64,000 bases of DNA from Hsuehochloa calcarea (lineage: Eukaryota > Streptophyta > Magnoliopsida > Poales > Poaceae). Within the stretch, counting starts at the first letter, position 1. Each line of letters starts with the position of its first letter. Location of the stretch: positions 4,938,170 to 5,002,169 of the forward strand of contig CM070596.1 in the NCBI GenBank assembly GCA_036346395.1, in the 5' to 3' direction. Below are positions 11,956 to 21,854 of this stretch, piece by piece. Position numbers and translations under genes: made by a program. A model generated the notes under the pieces. The model was given only the letters and a program-made list of their open reading frames with translations. It was not told the DNA's origin and ran no database searches.

Positions 11956-12420
11956 CCGGAGCAAGGGAGCGATCCGGAGGGTTGGCTGCAGCAGATCGGG
12001 CCGGATCTGGAGCCAGAACGGCCGGAAGTGGCCGAGGCGGCGGCGGCTGGAGCGTCCTTGGGCAACAACGGGCGCGAAACAGAGTGGCTGGGGCGGTGGT
12101 GGCTGCTGCTCGGGCCGGGAGCAGGGGAGCGAGGAAGAGCTGCGGGGGCGTCTCGGGCCAGGGAGGAATGGATCCGGGCTTGGGGGCGGCGTCTCGAGCC
12201 TTGACGGCGAGATCCGGCGCAGGAGGCGCGGATCCGGCTCGGGTGGCGCGGGGAGGATGGGATTTGGTGGCGGGGACGCGAGATTTGGCTGCGGTGGCAC
12301 TAGCAGCGGAGTGCGGGGACAACGGCGACGGCGGTGGCCGGCTGTGACTGGCGGTGGCGGTGGCGGTGGCGGTGGTTGTCTGGTGGTGAAGGGGCTAGGG
12401 TTTCCATGGCTTTGATACCA

Positions 12421-12528
12421 TGTTGGAATGAGGTTTGATCTATTCCAATGGGCCAAAAGGGGCCTAATATACAAGTTACAATGTGAGTAAATATGCAACA
12501 AGCACCCTATACAAACTAACATTTAACA
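12421..12528 (-). repeat. 5' LTR of copia copy 1
   Basis: 108 bp, TGTTGGAATGAG to ATTTAACA, partner of 4672-4779. The tRNA primer site is directly adjacent at 12409-12420. Confidence 0.9.
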
Positions 12529-12884
12529 GTAGCTTGTCATTTAATAAGAGCATGTATGGTCTAATGACATTAATTTTTTCTTAGATTTAGTGCTTACTTG
12601 GTTTATGCGTATGATAGGCTTGAGCTTTGACTTATGTTGCGGGGCGGAGAGAGTGTGTTGCATTATGCACTGCATATCCTGTTGTAGCCATACTAAACCT
12701 TCAAACTGAGTTTGATTTAATTGTTCTTCAAAATATAGTAAAACATCCTTGCACCTAGAATGAGCTTCATATTCAATGGCTTCAAGTATCTGCTGATTCA
12801 TTTGTGTCCATGTTGCACTTTATATTAATGGAAAGTCTTTCGGTTCGTATATTTGTAAAATCTTCCTTAATACTAAAGCACTCA

Positions 12885-13052
12885 TTTATATTGTTATTTT
12901 GTAGTCTGGTAGAGTTATATCCCACACTCCAAAACTTTGAAAAGATATAAATTATTCAGTCTAGAGGATTTATATTGTTATTTTGTAGTCTGGTAGAGTT
13001 ATATCCTACACTCCAAAACTTTGAAAAGATATAAATTATTCAGTCTAGAGGA
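12885..13052 (+). repeat. 84-bp perfect-phase tandem duplication
   Basis: Copies 12885-12968 and 12969-13052 differ at one visible base (ATATCCCACAC versus ATATCCTACAC). They include the shared GTAGTCTGGTAGAGTTATAT. No known element accounts for it. Confidence 0.9.
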
Positions 13053-14546
13053 TATGTTGAATATGTTAGGTTCAAATTTACATATTGACAACTCTTGTTT
13101 ACAATACTAGCCATAGTTCTTTTGCATGATGCCTACTAACTTGCCTATGACTTGGTGAAGAATTTTCTGTTGCGAAGACGTGTAAATTACCCCACCTTCC
13201 TAATGATATCTTGGTACATAAACTGTAGTCTACCTTGCTCAATTAGAGCAACATGATTGAAAAACTGGTACTTCTAGCAGGTAACTTTTTTTAATGTATA
13301 CATTATTTTCACCTCTGGTAACCTTCATTCTTGTACCAACTTTATCATTTTTTTCAGCAAAATTATTTGCATAATCATAATATAAGATATTCCTATTTGT
13401 TAATTTTGGGATTTGAGCTTTATAGGGTTCTCCGTAAGAGATGAATAGTTCTGAATTTCATAAGATGGCTAACTAAAATTTCATAAAATATCTTCTCATA
13501 ATAAAAAATCAATAGATTCAGTTTGACGATCAACTTGTACACACTAGACCAAACCTTTGGACCTTTGACATAGACATGGTGATTTTGTTAGGGTCAGGCA
13601 TTATATATTAGTTTTATAGATAACTATTTGAAACATGAGAGCATATGCAGGCCCCGCTTTGAACCGTTCACGTCTGCACTCTGCACTATCTGGTGTAGCA
13701 TCCTTCTGCAAATTACATTTTGTCCTTTTGTCTTTTATACGAGGAGCTGAATCTGCTTATGGTCTTGTACTCCTGTAATAAAGGTTTGATGAGTGGATAA
13801 TTCATCTTTGCTGAAGGTAATTCCAGGGAGTCAAAGCAAGCCTTGAGAGGAAGCAAGATTCCTAGTGATAAATATGTCTGATTATGTAATAACTGCAAAA
13901 GAACTGATCAGGCATCAGCTGGTGAAATGTCTGTGCCATAAGAGGTGGCTATTTGGGCTGATGGCCTTGGGATTTTTTGGATTTCATGCAACAAATTGGA
14001 CAGGTTGTTGGAGATCTGATATGGGTCATGAATCGGAAAAGTCTCGTTTCAACAGCTCAGGTGGCTCCTCTTCTTCCAATCTTCCATCCACAGTGCATTG
14101 TTCAATGAACAGCCAATTTATCTGTAATAAAATCATGAATAGCCAATTATATGTTTCGTATGCATGAACGCCTCCCAACTTTTCTTAAATATTTCTGCCC
14201 TTTCCAGTACCTGTTTTTTCCTTTGTCCTTCCATTTCACTGTATTGTTTACTGTATCAGTAACAATATGTGTAAAGCTTATTGAATATTCAGTCTGCGTC
14301 TGTGGGCTACGTGCTAGTGGTGGTCAGTTTAGAGTTCAGACTGTTTTTATTTATAAGCCTGATCTCAGTCCGTGGGCTATGTGCTACATGGGGGCTACAG
14401 GGCTAATTTATTATAAGTGGTGATTTAGAATAGCAACTAGTGGTGTGATTTAGAATAGTAATTAGTCCTCCACCTCAAAGCTGAGCTAATAGGAGTACAT
14501 GTCTAGGCAGGGTGCAAATTTCCCTTCAAAAAGGTATGCTACGAAC

Positions 14547-14760
14547 CAGGGATAAAAAAACCGTTACCGGACCGAATCCCGCCCAGGGGCCGGGAACGGT
14601 AACCGGCCGGTTACCGGTTTTCCCGGGAAAAACCCGGTTAAATTTCGTTTGAATTTGCTTAAAAACTAACCAAAATTCGAAATTTGAATTTGCAAAACCC
14701 AGGAAAACCGTCCGGGATTTTGAATCCCGGACCCCAGCCGGTAACCGGCCGGGAATTCTA
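14547..14760. mobile_element. hAT-like transposon end or decayed MITE
   Basis: It starts CAGGGATAAAAAAACCG and is packed with CCGGTTACCGG and CCGGGA motifs, like the right end of the hAT-like element at 9831-10561. No matching inverted terminus or 8-bp duplication was found on the other side, so the borders are uncertain. Confidence 0.45.
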
Positions 14761-16205
14761 TCTCTTCTATGAACTATGGGAAAACTCGTAAATTAAAGAG
14801 AGACTTGCCAATTACTGGTGGTAGTCTGGAATCCTAGTGGTGCTCTCTTTCTTTCACTTGGTGACCAGCTTTTCTAAATTGTCTGCTCACAGTTGCCTCT
14901 TTCCATTCAGACATTTTTTTATTTTCCTTGCTCTTCAAAGGTACTAGGTCCCAACACAAAGTGGGTGGATGTTACATTCTAAGCTCATCCATGTTGTTAA
15001 AATGTTACTTGGTGGCAGCTGTAGAAGGATTTTAGGAAGAAATCTGGGCAGATTAATAGGATCTTTGAAGAAGTAGGTTCTGTTCATCCTTTGTTTTTCG
15101 ATATTGGATTCTTTTGGGGAGCATATGCTATCCTTGACAGATGGAAGGGGCCCTGTTAGCAAGCCGCATGATCTTATATCTGGACTCTGGAGGTAGCTGA
15201 GAGCCTGAGAGTAATTAGCATTTGGCAGGTAGCCAGGTACGCGGGACACTGCAAATTTTTTTTGCACATTCAAGAGATAACTCATTCGAGAATTGTACTC
15301 AAACCTCACTGTACAAAGTTTTGTTTCTGTATCATTTTCTGTGCTGCGTTATTTCCGGATCATTTTGTACAGATATAGGAGCATATATTCCATTCCTTGC
15401 TTTGGGCTTAGAAATCGTAGAGAACTCTGGCTACCATTCTCTCCTATGAATTTTTCTTTTCACATTGGGAGTTATGTGCCTATATTTATTTCTCCATTTA
15501 AATTCTGATTTTTGTGTGTTTGGTGCAGAGTTTCCTTGAGGTCCAAGGATGGTAAAATACTAATTTTGTCTCAAGCTCTGAATTTCTGTTTCTTCTACAA
15601 GATTTGCAATGGCAGCACGTCTAATTTGTCCATTCTGAACTAGGGATGGTACATCAGTGCATCACATGGGGAGGTGGTGTGACACTGGGCTGGTTAAGTA
15701 CTAGTAGTGGTAGTACAGCTTCTACTAGCCTAGCTACTGGTCCATACCTGCTCAGCGCTCACACCAACCGATTGTCTTTTCCATCACGTGCACCACCTCT
15801 AATCTGATCTCTTGTAACTAACTTGCTAATTAAGTTCGAAAAGCTTGCTGGATAGCGGCTCTTTATTATCCACACCCTGCATTTTGCTGTTCATGCATGT
15901 TTCCCTTGGGGCTAGGTAGGAACTGTTAATTTGGATTTTGGAGTATTCACTTGATGCAACACTCATCTTCCATTCTTTTTTGGTATATCAGGGTTAGTAA
16001 TCCCACATTACTTTACCATTTTAATACTTCCACAGTTCCACTCTAAGGTGGTGTTATGTATGCATATTTAGGTCCGTAGGTCCACCATGCATTACTCTTA
16101 GATGCTGAAGCATAGATGACCCCATTATACAGTGTTTCTTTCAATGCAAGCATGTAGTATGATACTACAATCTAAAAATATGTTTGGTACCAACAAACTT
16201 TCCTC

Positions 16206-16208
<3 letters not shown>

Positions 16209-16240
<32 letters not shown>
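16209..16240 (+). repeat. (AG)16 microsatellite
   Basis: An uninterrupted AG dinucleotide run about 32 bp long. A (TA)n run near 19012 and a (CT)n run near 49620 are similar in kind. Confidence 0.95.
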
Positions 16241-16242
<2 letters not shown>

Positions 16243-16888
16243 AATGTGAATAATTTTAAATTATTTTACTCAAGAAAGGCACTTATGGAACGGTTTATAG
16301 TTGCACATATCATGTCATAATGAGAAGCAGTATATATAATCTTCAGCTGTGGTCAATCCAACCGAGATTATAGTAAGGCTGTGCTTCCAACTCCACCCAC
16401 CCACCCTTATCTGCTTATAAAAACTTAAGCATTTTAAGCCTAAAAGTCATAAGCCAGGAAGAGTCTTTTTGGCTTTGGAATAGAATAGCGATTCCACTAA
16501 AGTTAGCTAAAATTACCCCAAAATGCCATTCGGTATATAAACATGAATCTCTCTTTTTCACCCTTTCCCAACCCCTCCCGTCGCTCCGATCCTTTCCCTC
16601 CCTCCTCTCCGTCGCCACGTAACTTGCGAACAAGCAAAACTTTTTTGTTTCATATGTACACTTGCGTATCGTCATAGTTACAAATCCATGAAAAATAAGT
16701 TTAAATTCATCCTAAAAACATCCTTCAAACCTCAAAGCAATTGGACTTTTATCCTTCACACACAACTCAATAAGCCAACATCATAAAAGCCGGATTCAAA
16801 CATCAGGCAAAAGTGGGAGGAACATAAGCCAATTAAGCTAGCTTTATATAAAGCAGCCTAAACACTAAATCTAACCCACTTCGTTGCA

Positions 16889-17242
16889 GAAAAAGATGCC
16901 TCGAGCCTGTGGTAGGCACAGCAGTGCAAAATTCCAGTCAAAGGAACCAAAAGGTGGCAGCAAAAAGACAGATCAAATGGATTCACCAACAGATCCATTC
17001 ATTTGGCCCAGCAATGTATATACATTGCAGACTGCTAAAGCTACAAGAGCCTTATCATTATCGTATTCTACAGAAAAATCTACTAGCTCTCTAGCGCCAA
17101 CTCCATTGTCTACAACCAAAAGAACCCCCAAGATGCATAGGTCCCTGCAGATAGACGGTGTTGGTACCAATACCAGTGCAGGAATGGAGGTAGCAGAATG
17201 CAGCCCTGGTGAGAAGCTGCAGATTTGAAGGCATCAGCATCA
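16889..17242 (+). promoter_or_regulatory. 5' UTR exon of the ARM gene with a long upstream ORF
   Basis: A strong splice-acceptor context (TTCGTTGCAG, ending 16888) suggests that an exon starts here. It contains an ATG-initiated open frame 16896-17228 of 110 codons that ends 14 nt before the main ATG and in another frame. The uORF product is rich in Ser, Thr and Lys, with no recognised domain. If the exon is 5' UTR, this uORF should strongly reduce main-ORF translation. If instead a short intron removes its stop, it could encode an N-terminal extension. Neither can be decided from sequence alone. Confidence 0.4.
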
Positions 17243-18880
17243 ATGGCTTATTCTATCCCACAGTTCCCAGTCAAGTGGCAGTCTATCAAGGACAAGCTTC
17301 AGCAGCTCTGCTCCAACCTGAATGCGTCAGGTGGCGGCGACTGCGAGGAACATCTGATGTTTCTTCAGTTCCTTCAGACGGCTATGGCAACTGTAAGTCA
17401 TATTCGAGCCATTGCTTCTCAATGCAGTGATGAATCATACCATGGTGGAAGGCTTCGGTTGAGGAGTGATCTGGATAACATAAGCTCCAAGCTTGATGTC
17501 CATCTGAAGGACCTCAAGAAGATGGTTTCCTCCAGAATTCCAATGCACTCGCAAGCTGTCGTTGCGACGAGGCCTGCCATTGATGCCAGCCTAGGCAACA
17601 AGAGGTTCTATATCAACGATATCTTCGCGAGGACGATGATTGGGGACTCGGTTCAAAGAAGCCAAGCCTTGGTCGCCATTGGAGAGCTCCTATATGAAGA
17701 CATTGAGTACGTAAAGATTGTTGCGCTTGACATAGACAGCAGCATCCATCTCCTGATTAGTTTTCTTGAATCAGGAGATGCGTGCATTCAAGAACAGTCT
17801 GCAAGAATTGTCTCCATCATTGCCGGCTACGATTCCTACAGAGGAGTGCTTGTGAAAGCAGGGGTGGCTGCTCCACTAGTTCAGCTACTGGACAGTACAA
17901 GTACCAACACTGTGTCAGCAAAAGAGGGGGCAGCTCAGGCATTGAGGGAGCTGACGAGCAACTCTGACAATGTCTGGGCTGTATGTGCACAAGGTGGCCT
18001 CACTATGCTGCTCAACGCTTGTGCCAATGCCGACAGCAGCGGCAAGTTGGTTAGCTCAGCTTTCGCTGTGCTGAGGAACATGAGCACGGTGGAGGAGGTA
18101 AAGATGTTCATGGTGGAGGAAGGTGCAGTTTCAGAGCTGGTGCAGTTCTCCCAGCAAAAGGAAGAAGAGCGCAAGGCTGGATCTGTTGAGCTGCTCCATT
18201 CCATGGCTTTGGGTGATGCCAATGTCAGACAAGCAGTAATCAGCATGGGGGTGATCCGATCACTCATTCAGTTGATAAACCCTGATCTTCCTTACTCATC
18301 CAAAGCCAGGGAGGTTGCTCTCTCAGCCATTCAGTTCTTCTGCTTCCCATCCAAAACTTTTGCAGATGATCTCATCAGCTCCAGTTTTCTTGGCTGGCTT
18401 CTCTCCTATCTCAACAATGGTGATTATGCTGTCTTGGAATGCACCCTCAAAGTCCTGATGCAACTAACTAGGATTTCCGAGGAATACAACAAGATGGTGG
18501 GCAGAGCAGGATTTATGACTGCCCTGGGATATTTGCTTGGAGCCAAAACTTTTCAAGTCAGAGAGATGGCAGCCCAAGTGCTTTGCAAATTACTATTGCT
18601 TCACTCTAATCGCATCGTTTTCATTCAAGACGACGATAATCTGAACCGATTGTTGCAGTCGCTCGAACCCAGTGATGGTAAAACGATGACAAAAGACTTG
18701 GCCCTTTCTGCTATCATGTCCTTGACAGAGACCAGCAATGGAAGGAAGGTCATATCTTCCAAACATTTTAGCAGGCTAAAAGAACTCGCAGACTTTGGTG
18801 ACCTTTATGCCAAGAAGGTCATTAAGAAACTCTTTGCTAACAGGTTGCAAAGCATTCTTACCAAAATCCGGATTACATGA
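17243..18880 (+). CDS. Armadillo (ARM) repeat protein
   Basis: A single coding exon of 545 aa. The first ATG in the conserved frame is 17243 (MAYSIPQFPVKWQ); the open frame begins slightly earlier, but without an ATG. Residues about 1-125 form a predicted helical N-terminal domain. From about residue 125 to 530 there are tandem helical repeats with ARM signatures, for example RSQALVAIGELLYED, QEQSARIVSIIAG, VKAGVAAPLVQLL, AKEGAAQALRELT, AVCAQGGLTMLLN and VREMAAQVLCKLLL. ARM solenoids are protein-interaction scaffolds. No U-box or kinase domain is fused, so it belongs to the stand-alone plant ARM proteins of Vac8-like type, whose partners are mostly unknown. There is no signal peptide or membrane segment. 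Base composition is moderate compared with the very GC-rich STP and F-box genes. The frame is intact and the C-terminus (LTKIRIT) ends naturally. Confidence 0.88.
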   Translation: MAYSIPQFPVKWQSIKDKLQQLCSNLNASGGGDCEEHLMFLQFLQTAMATVSHIRAIASQCSDESYHGGRLRLRSDLDNISSKLDVHLKDLKKMVSSRIPMHSQAVVATRPAIDASLGNKRFYINDIFARTMIGDSVQRSQALVAIGELLYEDIEYVKIVALDIDSSIHLLISFLESGDACIQEQSARIVSIIAGYDSYRGVLVKAGVAAPLVQLLDSTSTNTVSAKEGAAQALRELTSNSDNVWAVCAQGGLTMLLNACANADSSGKLVSSAFAVLRNMSTVEEVKMFMVEEGAVSELVQFSQQKEEERKAGSVELLHSMALGDANVRQAVISMGVIRSLIQLINPDLPYSSKAREVALSAIQFFCFPSKTFADDLISSSFLGWLLSYLNNGDYAVLECTLKVLMQLTRISEEYNKMVGRAGFMTALGYLLGAKTFQVREMAAQVLCKLLLLHSNRIVFIQDDDNLNRLLQSLEPSDGKTMTKDLALSAIMSLTETSNGRKVISSKHFSRLKELADFGDLYAKKVIKKLFANRLQSILTKIRIT

Positions 18881-19010
18881 GCTCCTACCCTTCTCCCATA
18901 ACCATTTGATGCCTTTTGAAGCATATAATTCCTTGATTTTAGCTTTAGTATGTGTGTTGTCCATAGTTCCTCTTTTTTCGTGATATTCCAATGGTCACTG
19001 CTCATCACTG

Positions 19011-19011
<1 letters not shown>

Positions 19012-19060
<49 letters not shown>

Positions 19061-19307
19061 AACTTATCTATTTAATTCAAATGCTAAGGTACTAATACCA
19101 ATCTTGACCATTGGATCTGAATTGAACAACTAAGATTAATGCGGGCCTCTACCTCTAAACCATTTAATCATTTTGCATGCTCCCACCTTCAATGCACCTT
19201 CATTAACGCATCTTCATTAAATATCATGCATGCTCTCACCTCCAACGGTCAAGATCCAGATCCAACGGTCAAGATTGGTATTAGCACATTAGCACTGAAT
19301 TACCCAT

Positions 19308-19374
<67 letters not shown>
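19012..19374. mobile_element. Micron-like MITE embedded in (TA)n
   Basis: A roughly 258-bp core (19059-19316) is flanked directly by (TA)n runs (19012-19058 and 19317-19374). Inside are near-perfect inverted repeats: ACTAATACCAATCTTGACC near 19091 and its complement GGTCAAGATTGGTATTAG near 19267. The motif TCCAACGGTCAAGAT is also repeated near 19240 and 19261. Insertion into TA microsatellites is the hallmark of the rice Micron family; the family name is an inference from this arrangement. It separates the ARM gene from copia copy 2 and appears to have removed or replaced the start of that element's LTR. Confidence 0.65.
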
Positions 19375-19376
<2 letters not shown>

Positions 19377-20041
19377 TAGGGTGTTCTTTGTATTTTGGCA
19401 AATCTTTTCATATTATATATTGGCCCTTTGGCCCATTGGAATAGATAACATGGCATCAGAGCAAGGTTAGGGATTGCTAGCCGCCGCTGTCGCCACCCTC
19501 CTCCCTTTTCTTCCTCTGTTTTCATTTGATCCGAATCCTCTGCGCCGAAGCCTCCCGTGCTGGATTCCTCTACGCCAAAGCCTCCTTGCTGGATCCCAGG
19601 CGCTGCAGCTGGCCCTTCCCTGTCGTTGGATCCAGGCTCCCTGCCACCAGATCTGGGCTGCCCGTCACTGGCCTGCACTTCTCCTTCTCCGTGCGGAACT
19701 CGGCCTCTCCTGGAAGCTGCGTCGCCTGAGTGCATCGACTTCGACCTGGCCAGCTCCCTTCCTTGAAGCCGTCGCCGCCTCCGCCCGCCGCCCCTGACAT
19801 TGCCGCCCGCTCGCCGTGAAGCCGCTAAGTAGAGCAGAGCAGGGGCTCTGTTTTTTTCTTGGAGCCGCTAGCTTCAGCTTCTCACCGGCTCCATCGATCC
19901 ATGTGGAGCCGGTGGCTTCAGTCTCACTCCAACTCCATGATCCGTGTGGAGCCGGTGGATTCGGCTTCTCTCGGCTCCCCGATTGTTAAAAAATCGGGGC
20001 TCCAACTGGCTCTCCTGAGCACATCGACTTCCAACTTCGGA

Positions 20042-20950
20042 TACGGTTCAGTCATCACTGATGGCTTCTACTGGAGGCTCCTTCGCCATCTCGCTCCCCC
20101 AGTTCGGTTCGACGAGACAAACTTCTGGGAGTAGGTCGTTCACCTGAGGATTCACCTCAACAGCCATCGTCTCTGGGTCATCTCACCTGCGAGCACCCCT
20201 GTCCACCTCGCCCTATACCGTTGGTTCTGCCAGCTCTTCCTGCTGGTGCAGATTAGGCGGCTTAGGAAGCCTCCAATGCTGCACTGGAGGAGGCCTTGGA
20301 GCTCTTCCAGTCTGAGCTACACGCCTACAAGTGATGACAGGATGTCGAGGCTCGTGGCCATCTCCATGGATGTGACAGAGCTTTTGACAACACAACTTAT
20401 GTGGGAGCGCCTCCGAGCTCACTACCAGTCGACGACTGATGCTATGTACCTCTTAGTTGTGCACCGCCACATTCTCTTCAGCAGCTCGATGCCACCGTGG
20501 ATGATTTCTACCAACAGATGTCTCGAGGTGTGGCGTCAGCTTAACTCTCTGGGGCCGGATGTCTACCGGACCTGTCCCTGCTGTGTGCGGCTCCGCGCTC
20601 ACCAGGACTCATCGTCTCTACAACTTCCTGGCGTGTTTTCGGCCTAAGTTCGAGACTATGCGTGCTCTGCTCCTAACTTGCCACCCGCGCCCGAGCTTAG
20701 TAGAGGCTCTCACGGGTGTGCGTGCTGAGGAGATTCATCGCCGTGGCGTGGCTCAGATGCAGGTTGTCCTGTCTACTTCAGCATCTCCTCCCTCGCATGT
20801 TTCTTCAGTACCAACCGTGATGCCTCCTCTAGCCCCCAGCACACTAGTGGTTGCTGCCTCTACTACGGGCCTCCATTACACTTACTGCCAGCGTGACGGC
20901 CACAGGTATCAGGGTCGTTGGGGGTGGACGTCCCCCGAAGGGCTCTAGAT
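20042..20950 (+). pseudogene. copia copy 2 gag remnant
   Basis: The region just upstream, continuing into 20134, gives VRFDETNFWE and an in-frame TAG, then VVHLRIHLNSHRLW, the same start as gag of copy 1. The core VTELLTTQLMWERLRAHYQS lies at about 20370-20430, and later pieces alternate frames to about 20950. Stops and shifts are frequent, so this is a dead copy. Confidence 0.75.
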
Positions 20951-21528
20951 GTTCCTCCCACTCAAAAGCTGGTACCTCTCGCCAGGGCTCCTCCGGTGAC
21001 GCCACTCAGCAGCTCCTCTCACTGCTCCAGCGCCTCGGTGTCGGCTCGTTCTCAGACTACTCGGGTTCTGCTCGTTTGGCTCTTGCTTCTCTGCAGTCTT
21101 CCTCGCCTCCGCCTTCTCCCTCGTTAGGTATCCTGTCTTCGTGGATCTTGAACTCTGGTGCTTCTTTTTACATGACACTAGATTCTAACCACCTCACTTC
21201 CGTTCGTTCCACAATTTTTCCTTCTACTATTCAGACTGCATATGGTACCTCTCTTCCTGTTACAGGCCGAGGTACCCTTTCCACTTCTTCTTTTCATGCT
21301 CCTGCAGTCTCTCATGTTCCTCAACTTACTATGCAGCTTATATCGACTGGTCAGATCACTGATCACAACTGTCCAGTTGTTATTGAGTCTGACTCTTGTT
21401 GTGTTCATGACCATTGCATGGGGATTCTGTTTGGTATTGACCCTCGGCGTCGTGATTCGTAGCGTTTTTAGGAGCTCGATTGGCTTCATCTTCTTTTCGC
21501 TGTCTCCACCAGCCAGTTAGCCACTACC

Positions 21529-21854
21529 ACTACCTCTAGCCTTGCTGCGTCCTCTGCCTCCTTCGCTCAATGGCACCATTGTCTCGGTCATCTCTGCGAA
21601 CACCTCTTTACATTATATGGGTTTCAAGCTTGACAAGCAGCTACAACTCCCCTATCCATTTAGTGATTCTATATCTACTCGTTCTTCTACCACTACCTCT
21701 GGCCTTGCCGCGTCCTCTGCCTCCTTCGCTCAATGGCACCATCGTCTCGGTCATCTCTGCGGACACCTCTTTACATTGTATGGGTTACAAGCTTGGTAAG
21801 CAACTACAACTCCCCTATCCATTTAGTGATTCTATATCTACTCGTTCTTTTGAT
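21529..21854 (+). repeat. 163-bp tandem duplication inside copia copy 2
   Basis: Copies 21529-21691 and 21692-21854 share GCGTCCTCTGCCTCCTTCGC and CAACTCCCCTATCCATTTAG. The duplicated piece encodes the start of the integrase zinc-finger region (QWHHRLGHLCGH in the second copy). Confidence 0.88.

Larger units (their letters stand above)
4672..12528 (-). mobile_element. Ty1/copia LTR retrotransposon (copy 1), carrying nested insertions
   Basis: Two direct LTRs of 108 bp (4672-4779 and 12421-12528) differ at 7 positions and begin TGTTGGAATGAG on the plus strand. On the minus strand a primer-binding site matching initiator-Met tRNA (TGGTATCAAAGC, plus 12409-12420) abuts the right LTR. A purine tract (plus-strand complement CCCACCCC) abuts the left LTR, so the element reads right to left. 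Gag remains at about 11374-11955 and pol at 4792-6766. Between them the copia interior is missing and replaced by a gypsy remnant. The flanks (ATAGT left, GTAGC right) do not form a perfect target duplication. LTR divergence and stops in every domain indicate an old, inactive copy. Confidence 0.9.
12529..16888. other. AT-rich non-coding DNA upstream of the ARM gene
   Basis: No gene is supported. It holds an 84-bp tandem duplication (12885-13052), a hAT-like end (14547-14760) and an (AG)n run (16209-16240). It also has an unassigned minus-strand frame of 86 codons (12541-12801) and a plus-strand frame at 13865-14167, neither with a recognised domain. Part of the stretch may be the 5' UTR intron and promoter of the ARM-repeat gene, because a good acceptor (TTCGTTGCAG) ends at 16888. 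About 16530-16620 is CT-rich with CCCTCC runs and could be promoter-proximal. Confidence 0.45.

Noticed and set aside
12409..12420. Possible tRNA-related sequence
   Set aside because: It is a 12-nt retrotransposon primer-binding site, not a tRNA gene. Similar sites at 19451, 37425 and 42470 are treated the same way.
11881..12522. Long plus- and minus-strand open frames
   Set aside because: They lie in the GC-rich leader of copia copy 1. Only the last part of the minus frame (from 11955) is gag.
17225..17242. Earlier start for the ARM protein
   Set aside because: The open frame here starts with TTG. The first ATG is 17243.
19139..19444. 101-codon frame with a long Ile/Tyr repeat
   Set aside because: It is read through the (TA)n microsatellite. 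The same applies to 61892-62158.
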